The notes below the pieces were generated by a model. The model did not search any database and was not told where the DNA came from. It saw only the letters and a program-made list of their open reading frames with translations. DNA of 64,000 nt from Pedobacter sp. D749 (GTDB lineage Bacteria > Bacteroidota > Bacteroidia > Sphingobacteriales > Sphingobacteriaceae). The stretch spans positions 558,001-622,000 of the forward strand of contig NZ_CP079218.1 in assembly GCF_019317285.1 (NCBI RefSeq), in the 5' to 3' direction. Shown here piece by piece: positions 1-10,590 of the stretch (positions within the stretch are counted from its first letter, which is position 1; each line of letters opens with the position of its first letter). The translations under genes were made by a program, and so were the position numbers.

Positions 1-215
1 GCCCGCCTGATAACGTTTGTTTTCGTCTACATACAATTTTGGAGAACAGGCATATAGAAAAAGGGAAAGAAAGAGAGAAGTAAATAACTGGATTTTGATT
101 TTAGGGATAAATTTCATTTATGTGAGCATTAATGTCGATTTCCTGATCAGGAGAATTCTTAAAAATAAATTTAGAACTAAAAATTTATTAGACAATATTT
201 TTCAGTAGAAAATTC

Positions 216-286
216 GTCATTTCGACTGAAGCGTAGCGAAATGGAGAAATCTACCTCTATAGATCTCTCGACTAAATTGCGCTGTA
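216..286. repeat. Interspersed palindromic repeat, family B, degenerate copy
   Basis: The segment begins TCATTTCGACTGAAGCG, continues with AGCGAAATGGAGAAATCTACC and AGATCTCTCGACTA, and is about 30 bp from the better copy at 315-402. The right arm has decayed (ACTCAGGAT instead of an arm complementary to the left end). A third copy is at 46278-46374 and a fragment is near 38650. No coding content is seen. Confidence 0.75.
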
Positions 287-314
287 CTCAGGATTTGCAG
301 TTTACATTAAAGCG

Positions 315-402
315 GTCGTCATCTCGACTGGAGCAACGCGGAGTGGAGAGATCTACCTCGATAGATCTCTCGACTACGTTGCACTCCGTTCGAGATGACG
401 AC
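315..402. repeat. Interspersed palindromic repeat, family B, intact copy
   Basis: The left end CGTCATCTCGA is the complement of the right end TCGAGATGACG. Inner segments (GCGGAGTG / CACTCCGT) and a central AGATCT-rich core also pair, so the whole 88 bp can fold into one long imperfect hairpin. This shape fits REP or MITE-like intergenic elements (inference). Confidence 0.8.
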
Positions 403-493
403 GTCTATGGGAAGTAATCTTTACAATTTTTCGGTTATCCATATTTTTTTTATGTAATAATTTTAAACTCGAAATGACGACCGCGGGATTAAC

Positions 494-1846
494 TCAACCT
501 TTTAAAATCTTAGCTTTCTCCGCATCAAATTCTTCCTGCGATAAAATTCCGGCGTCCAATAGCTCTTTTAAATCCAATAAGGCCTGTTTTTTTGCAGCTA
601 TATCATTTTTTGGAGCTTCAGTAGTATTTTCTGTTGATACTGTGCTTGTAGCCTGAACATTTGAGTTAGCCGCAGAACCGTATTTCAGCAAAAGTTCGGT
701 AATTTCATTAAAGCCTTTAATATTTGAATAATCAATTGCCTTTTGCTCTTTCACATTCACAATGGAGGGATCTGCAGATTTTTCGAGTAAAAATTTAACC
801 ACATCTTTTTTACCGTTTGCAGCGGCATAATGTAAAGCTGTGTTTCCGCTTTCATCCTGAATATTAACATTTGCTCCTTTTTCCAATAACAATTTCAGCA
901 TGCTTAAGTGACCACTTTTAGCCGCAACATGTAACATGCTTTCCCCGCCGTAATTGTAATTGTTATCGAAAGAGAAACTGGCCGAAATGGAAATGTTATT
1001 GGCTGTTTCTACCCACTCAAGATAAGAATACATTGAATCATCATTACCTGAAAGTGGTTTGGCATAATTTACATCCACACCATTGGCTAAAAATAACTCT
1101 ACAATTTCTTTCTGGTTATTGGCGCAGGCATACCAGATTGGCGATAATCCATTTTTTGAAGAGACAAATACATCTGCTCCTTTTTCTACAAGGATTTTGG
1201 TGAGCATCCTGTTGGCATCATAACAGGCAAGCAGTAGTGCCGATTCGCCATCGTGGTTAACATGGTTGATGTTTGCACCTTTATCGAGGATCAATTCGAC
1301 CATTGGTGTATTTTTAGATTTAACTGCAAAAATTACAGGCGAATCTCCATGTTTATTTGTTGTATTGATGTTGGCGCCAAATTCCAGTAGTTTCTGAACC
1401 ACTTCTTTATTTCTCCAGGCAGATGCAATGAGTAGGGGAGTTTCTGCTTCGTTATTTTCACTGTCAACATCCAGGCCTTTATCAAGCAGCTTTTCCAAAA
1501 CCTCAATCTGCCCGTTTTGAGCAGTTAAATGCAGCAGACTATTACCTTTAAGGTCTTTGATATCGACCCTTGCACCTTTATCTAACAGATATAGCGCCGT
1601 TTGTTTCTGTTTTTGAAGGCAGGCAAAATAAAAGGGTGTTTCGCCATCATGGTCCTCATAGTCTAAATCTGCACCGCGGTCGATTAAAATTTTTACCAGG
1701 TCTAAATATCCATGATGTGCAGCGTAGTGCAGTGCTGTTCGGCCTTTTTCATCCGTATAACCTACTTCTACTTCATTATTGGCTAATAAAAGTTCAGCTA
1801 TTTTCCGTTTGCCGCTTTCGCAGGCAATTATAAATGACATCGACAT
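494..1846 (-). CDS. Ankyrin-repeat protein with C-terminal SHOCT domain
   Basis: A 450-residue protein. From about residue 5 to 395 it is a run of roughly ten ankyrin repeats, recognisable by recurring G-x-T-x-L-H-x-A-A and LLL-x-x-G-A-D/N-V/I units. Ankyrin stacks are protein-binding scaffolds. After a Thr/Ser/Asn-rich linker (about 395-418) the last 32 residues form a SHOCT-like short helical motif (LLDAGILSQEEFDAEKAKIL), a domain usually found at the ends of bacterial proteins and thought to mediate oligomerisation. No signal peptide or membrane segment is seen, so it is probably cytoplasmic. It starts 3 bp after the stop of the upstream ankyrin gene, so the two are almost certainly co-transcribed. 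The partner protein is unknown. Two ATG codons (1846 and 1840) can serve as start. Confidence 0.88.
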   Translation of the reverse strand: MSMSFIIACESGKRKIAELLLANNEVEVGYTDEKGRTALHYAAHHGYLDLVKILIDRGADLDYEDHDGETPFYFACLQKQKQTALYLLDKGARVDIKDLKGNSLLHLTAQNGQIEVLEKLLDKGLDVDSENNEAETPLLIASAWRNKEVVQKLLEFGANINTTNKHGDSPVIFAVKSKNTPMVELILDKGANINHVNHDGESALLLACYDANRMLTKILVEKGADVFVSSKNGLSPIWYACANNQKEIVELFLANGVDVNYAKPLSGNDDSMYSYLEWVETANNISISASFSFDNNYNYGGESMLHVAAKSGHLSMLKLLLEKGANVNIQDESGNTALHYAAANGKKDVVKFLLEKSADPSIVNVKEQKAIDYSNIKGFNEITELLLKYGSAANSNVQATSTVSTENTTEAPKNDIAAKKQALLDLKELLDAGILSQEEFDAEKAKILKG

Positions 1847-1849
1847 ATA

Positions 1850-3052
1850 TTAAGATTGTTTCATGAGCAGTTCAACAGTTTTTATTTTCAGGTTATCATC
1901 CGAGGCCAGCATTAAAGCCGTTTGATCCTTATCGTTGCTTAAAGTAATATCTGCTCCGTTTTCGATCAGGAGTTTCACTTTACGATAAGTTTCTTTTGCC
2001 TTTTCGGCTTCGTAATTTACGTTATAGGCGCAAACCTTATGTAACAGGGTATTTCCCTGATCATCCGTTCTGTTGATATCTACCTGTCCACTTTCCAGTA
2101 CTGCTTCTAAAATATTGCCCTGTTTTTCAGCAATTACATCTAATGGAGTTTTATTTGCGCTGTACCAGGTACTGTTTTGATATAAATCGGCACCATCGTC
2201 AATCAGTTTTTTAAGGAAGTTGATGCTACTTTCGCTATTCGACATCATGCGTACATATTCGAATAGCAAAGTTTCTCCTTTTTTACTTATCTGATCAAAC
2301 GCAGGGGTGTCAAAATTGCGGAGCGTGTCGTAAATGTTTTCACTTTGCGCATGTGCTACTGCATAGAAGAAAGCTGAATTTCCCTCCTGGTCGGTCTGGT
2401 TTGGATCTGCACCATTTTCAAGCAAGTGTGCGATTAAATTTTTCTTGTTAAATTTTATCGCGGTAATTAAAGGCGTTTCCTGTACAATATTGCCTTCGTT
2501 AATATCAACGCCTTCATTAACAAGAATATCGATATATCCTTTGAGTAAATCGCTGGTCTGCTCGTCATTCAGATTGTATCTGCGGAAATTGCTTTTTACT
2601 ACCTGGTGGATGTAGTTTTCTTCGGCATTGTTTTTAAAATTAGTCGTGCATCCAGCATCGATACAGGCTTTTATTACGCCTAAACCAACTCCATTTTCGA
2701 AGAGATAGCTCAATAAAGTTTTTGCATTTACTTCATCGTTCAGGTTATCGAAGTGGCCAATAAATTCGTTGAAGAAAGCAATGTCTTCATCTTCGTTACC
2801 CAAATTGCGTACGATACTCTGAAAAATACTTTTATCAAAATTGTCGAATTCATAAATATCTGTTTCGATGGTTTTATCCTTTACCATCATATTTAGGATT
2901 TCGTACTGTTTTTCTTTGATGAGGTTATCGAAAATTGATGATTTCTGATGATCCTGTAGGTTTTTGGAGAGTTTTTCGCCGTTCTGCATCAGGCTTTTAG
3001 CTTCGTCAAATTTTCGGGCATTTAACTGTTGATCTAAGGTAGTTTCGGTCAT
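1850..3052 (-). CDS. Ankyrin-repeat protein
   Basis: A 400-residue protein if started at the ATG at 3052 (sequence MTETTLDQQL). An upstream in-frame start at 3094 would add 14 residues that look non-native. The N-terminal part, roughly 1-180, is helical with poorly matching repeats. From about 190 to 395 there are clear ankyrin units, such as ETPLITAIKFNKKNLIAHLL, GNSAFFYAVA, GNTLLHKVC and QTALMLASDD. No enzymatic domain, signal peptide or membrane helix is seen. It is the first gene of a two-gene unit with the SHOCT-tailed ankyrin gene 3 bp downstream. The molecular role is not recognisable; a scaffold or regulator pair is an inference from architecture only. Confidence 0.82.
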   Translation of the reverse strand: MTETTLDQQLNARKFDEAKSLMQNGEKLSKNLQDHQKSSIFDNLIKEKQYEILNMMVKDKTIETDIYEFDNFDKSIFQSIVRNLGNEDEDIAFFNEFIGHFDNLNDEVNAKTLLSYLFENGVGLGVIKACIDAGCTTNFKNNAEENYIHQVVKSNFRRYNLNDEQTSDLLKGYIDILVNEGVDINEGNIVQETPLITAIKFNKKNLIAHLLENGADPNQTDQEGNSAFFYAVAHAQSENIYDTLRNFDTPAFDQISKKGETLLFEYVRMMSNSESSINFLKKLIDDGADLYQNSTWYSANKTPLDVIAEKQGNILEAVLESGQVDINRTDDQGNTLLHKVCAYNVNYEAEKAKETYRKVKLLIENGADITLSNDKDQTALMLASDDNLKIKTVELLMKQS

Positions 3053-3213
3053 TTCAATTAAAATTTTTAAAATAGATAGATATATTTGCTTCACGCTACA
3101 AAAGTTTAGCCAAAGAATTTGCGTAATCTAAAACTATCTGGAATGTTGCAGAGAATCAGAATGATAAAGAATGTCTTGTTAGTCGCTTATTTTTTGGAAA
3201 GCAGTTGAAGTGT

Positions 3214-3432
3214 TCTATAGGTTAATTTCTTCCTGCTCTACCTTCTGCCATGAAAAATGGCATTCGTTCGATCAGGTTTAGTTGGGGTAGTTTTCTGCTA
3301 CTATGCCGGTTTTCTGTGGCACAGCCTTAGGTTTATAGCCCTGATGGGAACGGGCATCCTGATTTTTTCCATCGGGATAAAGCGGAGAGCAGGACTACCT
3401 TTAAAAATAGCGAAGGACATTGCGCTCCAAGA
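3214..3432 (+). repeat. Long interspersed repeat, family A, copy 1
   Basis: This roughly 220-bp element is nearly the same as the reverse complement of 24063-24278. Shared blocks run from AGGTTAATTTCTTCCTGCTC through CATGAAAAATGGCATTCG, GATCGGAGCGGGC-type and ATCGGGATAAAG blocks to ATTGCGCTCCAA. It contains a hairpin built on ATCCTGATTTTTTCCATCGGGAT. There is no protein reading frame shared across copies. Confidence 0.85.
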
Positions 3433-3589
3433 ACCGTTTATGCTATTGTGCAACTGTTTTTTGATTCTTCTGCCACTTAAGATTGACGGCGTCCTTAGGC
3501 AAGGATTGTGGGTTTTTGAATGGAAGCTAGCAAAATGCCTAAACTGATCTTAAATATCTGTGTCCACAGGACACGATATGATAAAAAAT

Positions 3590-3755
3590 CGGAACCGCTG
3601 GATCAGGTTTATTTGGTTTTCTGATACTATGCTAATTTTCCGTGTCAAAGGCCTAAGTTTTTAGCCCTGATCGGAGCGGGCATCCCGATTTTTTCTATCG
3701 GGATAAAGTGGAGAGCAGGACAAACTTTAAATATAGTAAATGACCCTGCGCTCCC
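3590..3755 (+). repeat. Long interspersed repeat, family A, copy 2 (shorter, diverged)
   Basis: This is a direct repeat of copy 1, beginning at GGAACCGCTGGATCAGG and ending at CTGCGCTCCC. The left 40 bp of copy 1 (the TTCCTGCTCTACC block) are absent. The hairpin ATCCCGATTTTTTCTATCGGGAT is perfect here. It is in the same orientation as copy 1, about 160 bp downstream of it. Confidence 0.8.
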
Positions 3756-3936
3756 TAAAAACAATAGTATGTTATATTATTATTCACTATGATGAAAATT
3801 ATGGGTTTTTAATAAATGAATTGTTCATCCAAACCAGAAATAACATTGCGATGTTCCTTAATTCATTCGATTATTTTATCTTTAGGCGATTTTAAAAAGA
3901 TCGGTTTACAAAGCCATAAACCGATCGGATCATTAA

Positions 3937-6180
<2,244 letters not shown>

Positions 6181-6188
6181 GCTAAATT

Positions 6189-6233
6189 GAGTTATCAATT
6201 TTAATACGCTTCTAGTATGGAAGTTGACAACTC
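6189..6233. repeat. Inverted repeat, family E, copy 1
   Basis: GAGTTATCAATTTTAATACG is followed by a short core and AAGTTGACAACTC. The left arm carries substitutions, so the stem is imperfect. The core and right arm match the copy at 6281-6326 closely. Confidence 0.7.
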
Positions 6234-6246
6234 TTAAAATATTTAG

Positions 6247-6278
6247 GCGTCCTGATTTAAAAATCTGGGTGCTTTTTT
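6247..6278 (+). terminator. Rho-independent terminator after icd
   Basis: The stem GCGTCCTGATTT / AAATCTGGGTGC (two wobble pairs, one mismatch) is followed by six T. It lies 66 bp after the icd stop codon and between the two family E repeats. Confidence 0.75.
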
Positions 6279-6280
6279 AT

Positions 6281-6326
6281 GAGTTGTCAACTTTAATATG
6301 CTCCCGGTACGGAAGTTGACAACTCT
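6281..6326. repeat. Inverted repeat, family E, copy 2
   Basis: A perfect 13-bp stem GAGTTGTCAACTT / AAGTTGACAACTC encloses an 18-20 nt core that resembles copy 1 (TAATATGCTCCCGGTACGG against TAATACGCTTCTAGTATGG). A further copy is at 38771-38817. The rest of the interval up to 6577 shows nothing else I can name. Confidence 0.75.
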
Positions 6327-6576
6327 TTAATACCCATTTCTGTCTTTATGACACTATCTATTGGATAATGGGTTCTATTACTTCAGGCGATCTTGAGCTT
6401 CTATTTATTTAACCGACAGTTACAAATCACATTTTCCATGCGTGAGGACTTGGTTGTATAGCCCGACCCTTGCGCAGCTTGGGGCACGCCCAGATAATAA
6501 CAAAATTCTTTTACTAAAGAAAAACCTTATCTACACCTCTTTGTTATATCACTATAAATTAAAGGAGAACCATACC

Positions 6577-6984
6577 ATGGCAATTAACGAAAATAAAGGA
6601 TCGAAGGATAAAATACATAGTACAACAGAAAATAGTGAAATCAATAAGGAAAACCTTGCTTACGATGAAAATAAGCAAAGTTACGAACTCGATGTAAAGG
6701 GAACGGACAGCGAATACGATCACCCGATGGGATATGAAACTGTAGCTGCCGGTGCAAAAGATGACGATTCTACTTACGATGAGGCTAACCCTTATATTGG
6801 CGATGAATATGCCAGAGATGAAGATATAGCAAACGATGAGCTGGAAGAACTGGGTATGCATGTAGATAACGGAGAAAGTGTTAAACTAAGTCCTGAAGAT
6901 GAAATTCTTGCCCGTACACCAGAGGATAACCGCGATGATTTAGACGAAGAAGGTTACCCAATTAATGATGAGAAAGAAAAATAG
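6577..6984 (+). CDS. Small very acidic hypothetical protein
   Basis: A 135-residue protein from the ATG at 6577. That start is chosen because AAAGGAGA lies 8-15 bp upstream, a textbook Shine-Dalgarno that is rare in this window; a longer frame from 6442 would include non-coding-like residues. The protein is rich in Asp and Glu throughout (for example DEYARDEDIANDELEELG) and has no hydrophobic segment, so it is probably soluble and partly disordered. No domain is recognised. It is single, followed by a shared terminator at 7036-7073 with dnaX converging from the other side. The strong ribosome site suggests high expression (inference). Confidence 0.75.
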   Translation: MAINENKGSKDKIHSTTENSEINKENLAYDENKQSYELDVKGTDSEYDHPMGYETVAAGAKDDDSTYDEANPYIGDEYARDEDIANDELEELGMHVDNGESVKLSPEDEILARTPEDNRDDLDEEGYPINDEKEK

Positions 6985-7035
6985 TCAGGAGATCACGTTG
7001 GTAAGATACTGATTTGACGAAATAATCATAAATAG

Positions 7036-7073
7036 AAAAGCAGGATTATACTAAAAGTGTGATCCTGCTTTTT
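7036..7073. terminator. Bidirectional terminator between acidic protein gene and dnaX
   Basis: The stem AAAAGCAGGAT / ATCCTGCTTTT lies between two convergent genes. A-tract and T-tract flank the stem on opposite sides, so it can work for both strands. Confidence 0.8.
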
Positions 7074-7098
7074 GCTTTGGTTAAAAAACTATTCATTT

Positions 7099-8922
7099 TT
7101 ACGGATTAATATCTAAATTAAACCTCCGGCGCAATTCGTCCAGCTTTGGATTTTTGTTTACGAGGTAATCATACTTTTCGCGATTTCCGTAGAGCCTGTT
7201 TTCTATCTTGCGCTCCATTAACTTATAAGTAACCTCAACACCAAAGTTTCTAAGCTCGTTCCGTAAAAAATTTAAAAGTTCAACAGACTCTTGTTGTACA
7301 AGATGCTCCTGCGTTTTACTCTCTACCGAAATCTCGATTAGCTGAGGATTTAAAAGTGTAGGAGCAAAATTGTTTAAGATGGTAAAAAGATTAATCCGGT
7401 CAGTGGCCTTCATCTTTTGGGTAAAGGCATTCCAGACCTCAAGTAAACGGTCGTAACTGAAGGATTCTCTGGCATCGCCCGTAACTTTTTTGGGTCCGTC
7501 ATCATCATCTCCCTGGGCTACACGTTCCAAATCATTTAACGAAGGGATGAGTGTACTGATTGCGTTTGCCCTTGGAATATTAATACTGATGGAAGTGGCA
7601 GATGGTGGCGGACCAACCCGCGGACTTTCCTTTGGCTTTTCTGCTACTGGTATGCTAGGTGAAACAGGAGTATTAACAACAGGTGCGGCGGCTTGAGCGG
7701 TATTTTCAACCTCAACTTTTGGCTTCGAGCTTTCAGCCGGCTCAGCTACGACATTAGTTTTTTTTTTATCCTGATCTGCGTCAGTTGCTGTGTTATTAGG
7801 GCTTAAAGGCTGTTGAGCTAGATTGACGACCGACCTGATGTGGCACATTTTAATCAGTGCCAACTCTACCTGCAAACGCTGGTTTTTAGAATTCTTATAA
7901 TTCAGATCGCAGGTATTGGCCAAATTTAATGCCGTTAATAAAAACGATAATTCTGTTTGCCTGCACTGATCAAGGTACTTTTGTTTGATATTTTCACTCA
8001 CCTCCAACAATTTAATGGTAGCGGCATCTTTACCTACTAATAGGTTCCGGAAGTGACTGGCCAAACCATTGATAAAGTTGTTGCCATCAAAACCATTGTT
8101 CAGAATTTCATCGAACAGAAGCAGGGTCTGGCTAACTTCTGCTGCGGTTAGGTAAGAAGTAAGTTTAAAAAAGTAATCGTAATCTAAAATGTTGAGGTTG
8201 TCGATTACCGCTTTATAAGTGATGTTCTTATTGGCATAACTGGCAATCTGATCGAACATCGAAAGTGCATCACGCAAACCACCATCTGCTTTTTGAGCAA
8301 TAATGTGTAAACCATCACTTTCGAAAGCAATATTTTCGCGTTGGGCAATGGTTGACAGGTGGCTGGCAATATCTTCTACCTGGATACGGTTGAAATCAAA
8401 AATCTGGCAACGCGATAAAATAGTCGGCAGGATTTTATGTTTTTCGGTAGTGGCCAGGATAAAAATAGCATAAGAAGGCGGTTCTTCCAATGTTTTCAGA
8501 AAGGCATTAAATGCACTCTGAGATAACATGTGAACCTCATCAATGATATAGATCTTATATTTTCCCGCTTGGGGCGGTATACGAACCTGCTCAATTAAGC
8601 TACGGATATCATCAACTGAGTTGTTTGATGCCGCATCTAATTCGTGAACATTAAAGGAATGCCCGTTCTGGAAAGAAAGACAATTGTCGCATTGACCACA
8701 AGCTTCCATATCTGCTGTAGGATTAGTACAGTTAATGGTTTTTGCAAGGATACGTGCGCAGGTTGTTTTACCCACCCCACGCGGCCCGCAAAATAAAAAT
8801 GCCTGGGCAAGCTGATTGTTTTTAATGGCGTTTTTTAACGTACCAGTAATGTGCTGCTGGCCAACAACGGTTTCGAAGGTGGCTGGGCGGTATTTACGGG
8901 CAGAAACGATAAAATTTTCCAT
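7099..8922 (-). CDS. dnaX: DNA polymerase III subunit gamma/tau
   Basis: A 607-residue protein from ATG 8922; a GTG two codons earlier is also possible. It is the clamp-loader ATPase of the replisome. Walker A GPRGVGKT is at residues 46-53, the four-cysteine zinc module at C65/C75/C78/C81, the Walker B DEVH at about 128-131, and the sensor/arginine-finger segment ILSRCQIF at about 165. Residues roughly 370-460 are a Pro/Ala/Glu-rich linker, and 490-607 form a tau-like C-terminal domain. The gene is isolated, without recR or a nucleoid-associated protein gene next to it. I see no slippery heptamer strong enough to claim a programmed frameshift making gamma. Confidence 0.96.
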   Translation of the reverse strand: MENFIVSARKYRPATFETVVGQQHITGTLKNAIKNNQLAQAFLFCGPRGVGKTTCARILAKTINCTNPTADMEACGQCDNCLSFQNGHSFNVHELDAASNNSVDDIRSLIEQVRIPPQAGKYKIYIIDEVHMLSQSAFNAFLKTLEEPPSYAIFILATTEKHKILPTILSRCQIFDFNRIQVEDIASHLSTIAQRENIAFESDGLHIIAQKADGGLRDALSMFDQIASYANKNITYKAVIDNLNILDYDYFFKLTSYLTAAEVSQTLLLFDEILNNGFDGNNFINGLASHFRNLLVGKDAATIKLLEVSENIKQKYLDQCRQTELSFLLTALNLANTCDLNYKNSKNQRLQVELALIKMCHIRSVVNLAQQPLSPNNTATDADQDKKKTNVVAEPAESSKPKVEVENTAQAAAPVVNTPVSPSIPVAEKPKESPRVGPPPSATSISINIPRANAISTLIPSLNDLERVAQGDDDDGPKKVTGDARESFSYDRLLEVWNAFTQKMKATDRINLFTILNNFAPTLLNPQLIEISVESKTQEHLVQQESVELLNFLRNELRNFGVEVTYKLMERKIENRLYGNREKYDYLVNKNPKLDELRRRFNLDINP

Positions 8923-9058
8923 CGGCACGAAAATAGGAAAAATTTAGGTGTTGTAAGATTGAAAAGTTGGAATGTGGAAAAGTTGAAATACTGAAATGAT
9001 TTGTAAAAGATTGCGTAACATTTAAGGATAAAATTAATCTAATTGTAAAACTTTATAA

Positions 9059-9805
9059 ATGAGGATATTAATTTTTATTGGCGCAATAATGTTGTCTTTT
9101 GCAGGCACTTCGATGGCACAGGTTGATACTATAAATGCACAAAACCATAAATTGGTGATGAGCAATCTGAAAGAGGGAAAAAACAGTTACCTGGTTTATA
9201 TGACTGATTCTCTTGAAATGAAACGGACTATCGGAGATATATGGGAGAGAACAACTGCTTTTAAAAAAAGAGATAAAAATGAAGTTGTAGAATTTGGTTG
9301 GAAATGGCTTCACAACGATTCACTTTTCGCCGCAGTAACAAACATCTGTGACCGGAAAACAATGTCTCCAATTTATCATTATGCCAGTTATAAACGCAGA
9401 GGCGTTTTTGCATACGATTATAAAAATGGCTTGATGCAGCCATCTGATACCGTAAAAAATAATGACGCAATCAAAAAAGGTCCGGTTAAATTAGATATTC
9501 CGATCATTTCGTGGGAGCAGGATTTAGAAACTTACCCATTATTGCCAATTAAAAAAGTTGGCCAGCAGTTTGATATTTCCTTTTTCGATCCTAACGAAAA
9601 ATCAGCATCCTATCATCGTTATGAAGTGGTTGGCAAAGATAATTTGAAATTGAATGCAGATATAACAGCTAATTGCTGGCTGCTTAAAATTAATTACAGC
9701 AAAGACAGTTATGCTATTTTCTGGCTATCCGAGAAATCAAAAGAGGTGATTAAAATGAAAGAATATTATAAAGGTAACTACCGTATAAAAGTGAAGCAAT
9801 ATTGA
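9059..9805 (+). CDS. Secreted hypothetical protein
   Basis: A 248-residue protein with a clear signal peptide (MRILIFIGAIMLSFAGTSMAQ, cleavage expected near residue 19-21). The mature part has alternating hydrophobic and charged strands with many Tyr, Trp and Lys residues, suggesting an all-beta periplasmic or outer-membrane-associated protein. No catalytic motif or family is recognised. The stop codon lies 5 bp from the stop of the convergent peptidase gene, so no separate terminator fits between them. The ATG start follows an AT-rich stretch without a Shine-Dalgarno. Confidence 0.8.
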   Translation: MRILIFIGAIMLSFAGTSMAQVDTINAQNHKLVMSNLKEGKNSYLVYMTDSLEMKRTIGDIWERTTAFKKRDKNEVVEFGWKWLHNDSLFAAVTNICDRKTMSPIYHYASYKRRGVFAYDYKNGLMQPSDTVKNNDAIKKGPVKLDIPIISWEQDLETYPLLPIKKVGQQFDISFFDPNEKSASYHRYEVVGKDNLKLNADITANCWLLKINYSKDSYAIFWLSEKSKEVIKMKEYYKGNYRIKVKQY

Positions 9806-9810
9806 TTATA

Positions 9811-10569
9811 TTAATAATACAGGTTGTAAAACTGTTTATATCTTTCTTCAAACTTGTCAAAACTGCCAAAAGTTAGTTCAATAGATTTTTCGGTATCGTA
9901 GCCTTGAGTGTTTAGTTTTATTATTTTTTTAAGCAGGTCTGTTCTTTTCGATTTTATAAAAAAGTAGATCATACTATAGGCTGTGTTGTAATTGTCGTCT
10001 ATACCATGCCCGTAAAAAGAACCGCTATATATTTTAAAGAAATTTTTTAACCTTTCGCTGTCTTTCGAATCTATTCCTGCTTTTATGCTCTTAATTCTGC
10101 CGCTTTGCGGGTAAGCGTATAAATTCCCCTCGCTGTCAAAATCCAGCGTTTCGAAAAACTCTGCTAATCCTTCGTTTAACCATTTGGGAGAATTCTTAAA
10201 ATTAAACTGAAAAATACTATGACTGGCCTCATGGAGTGCTACCGAAATGAAATCGCTGCTCTTGTATACAAAGGCTTCGTTAATTGCGGCAATATAAAAT
10301 CCGGCACTATTTATTGGTGCGCTGTATGTTTTTTGCGCTAACCGGTAATCTTTATTTTTTCCATAGATGTTTATTTTTACCGGGGCGGTAATGTTTTCTC
10401 TTGTCTCAAAAATTTCGTTGCAGAACATGCGTTCGTAAGCAATTAGTTTTTCTATTTTCTTTTGCTCGTTGTCGTTTATCTTGCAATTAACTAAATTAAG
10501 GTCAACGTATTGGGCGTAAAGGGGTATACTGATCATATTTGCTATTACAAGCAGCAGAAATTTATTCAT
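9811..10569 (-). CDS. Putative secreted gluzincin-type metallopeptidase
   Basis: A 252-residue protein with an N-terminal signal peptide (MNKFLLLVIANMISIPLYAQ). The motif HEASH (HExxH zinc site) at about residue 113 is followed some 18 residues later by WLNEGLAEFFE, which supplies the third zinc ligand of gluzincins, as in DUF1570/peptidase-MA-like proteins. It is therefore probably an exported zinc peptidase; substrate unknown. It lies 21 bp downstream of the large TlpA-like gene on the same strand, so the two likely form an operon. Whether the protein is active is not known, but all three ligands are present. Confidence 0.72.
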   Translation of the reverse strand: MNKFLLLVIANMISIPLYAQYVDLNLVNCKINDNEQKKIEKLIAYERMFCNEIFETRENITAPVKINIYGKNKDYRLAQKTYSAPINSAGFYIAAINEAFVYKSSDFISVALHEASHSIFQFNFKNSPKWLNEGLAEFFETLDFDSEGNLYAYPQSGRIKSIKAGIDSKDSERLKNFFKIYSGSFYGHGIDDNYNTAYSMIYFFIKSKRTDLLKKIIKLNTQGYDTEKSIELTFGSFDKFEERYKQFYNLYY

Positions 10570-10590
10570 GTTACTGTCTTAATTTCTTTG

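Larger units (their letters stand above)
1..493. other. Non-coding left edge with palindromic repeats
   Basis: No convincing gene is visible. A 63-codon open frame at 17-208 has no recognisable motif and unusual basic composition, so it is not called. The second half is occupied by two copies of an inverted-repeat element described separately (216-286 and 315-402). The stretch lies downstream of the SHOCT/ankyrin gene that reads leftwards and ends at 494. Confidence 0.6.

Noticed and set aside
17..208. A 63-codon frame at the left edge
   Set aside because: It has no motif, no conservation that I can assess and no promoter; it may be chance in AT-rich DNA.
3257..3547. A 96-codon open frame with hydrophobic residues, between the ankyrin genes and icd
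   Set aside because: It lies inside family A repeat copy 1. The inverted copy at 24063 and the direct copy at 3590 do not keep this frame open, so it is not under protein-coding constraint.
6442..6576. N-terminal extension of the acidic protein gene
   Set aside because: The strong Shine-Dalgarno and the composition change point to the ATG at 6577 as the true start.
7099..8922. Programmed frameshift in dnaX that would make a gamma subunit
   Set aside because: I saw no convincing A-rich slippery heptamer with a downstream stem at the expected place. The run of T near 7760 (A-run in the gene) lies in the linker and could be tested, but is not claimed.
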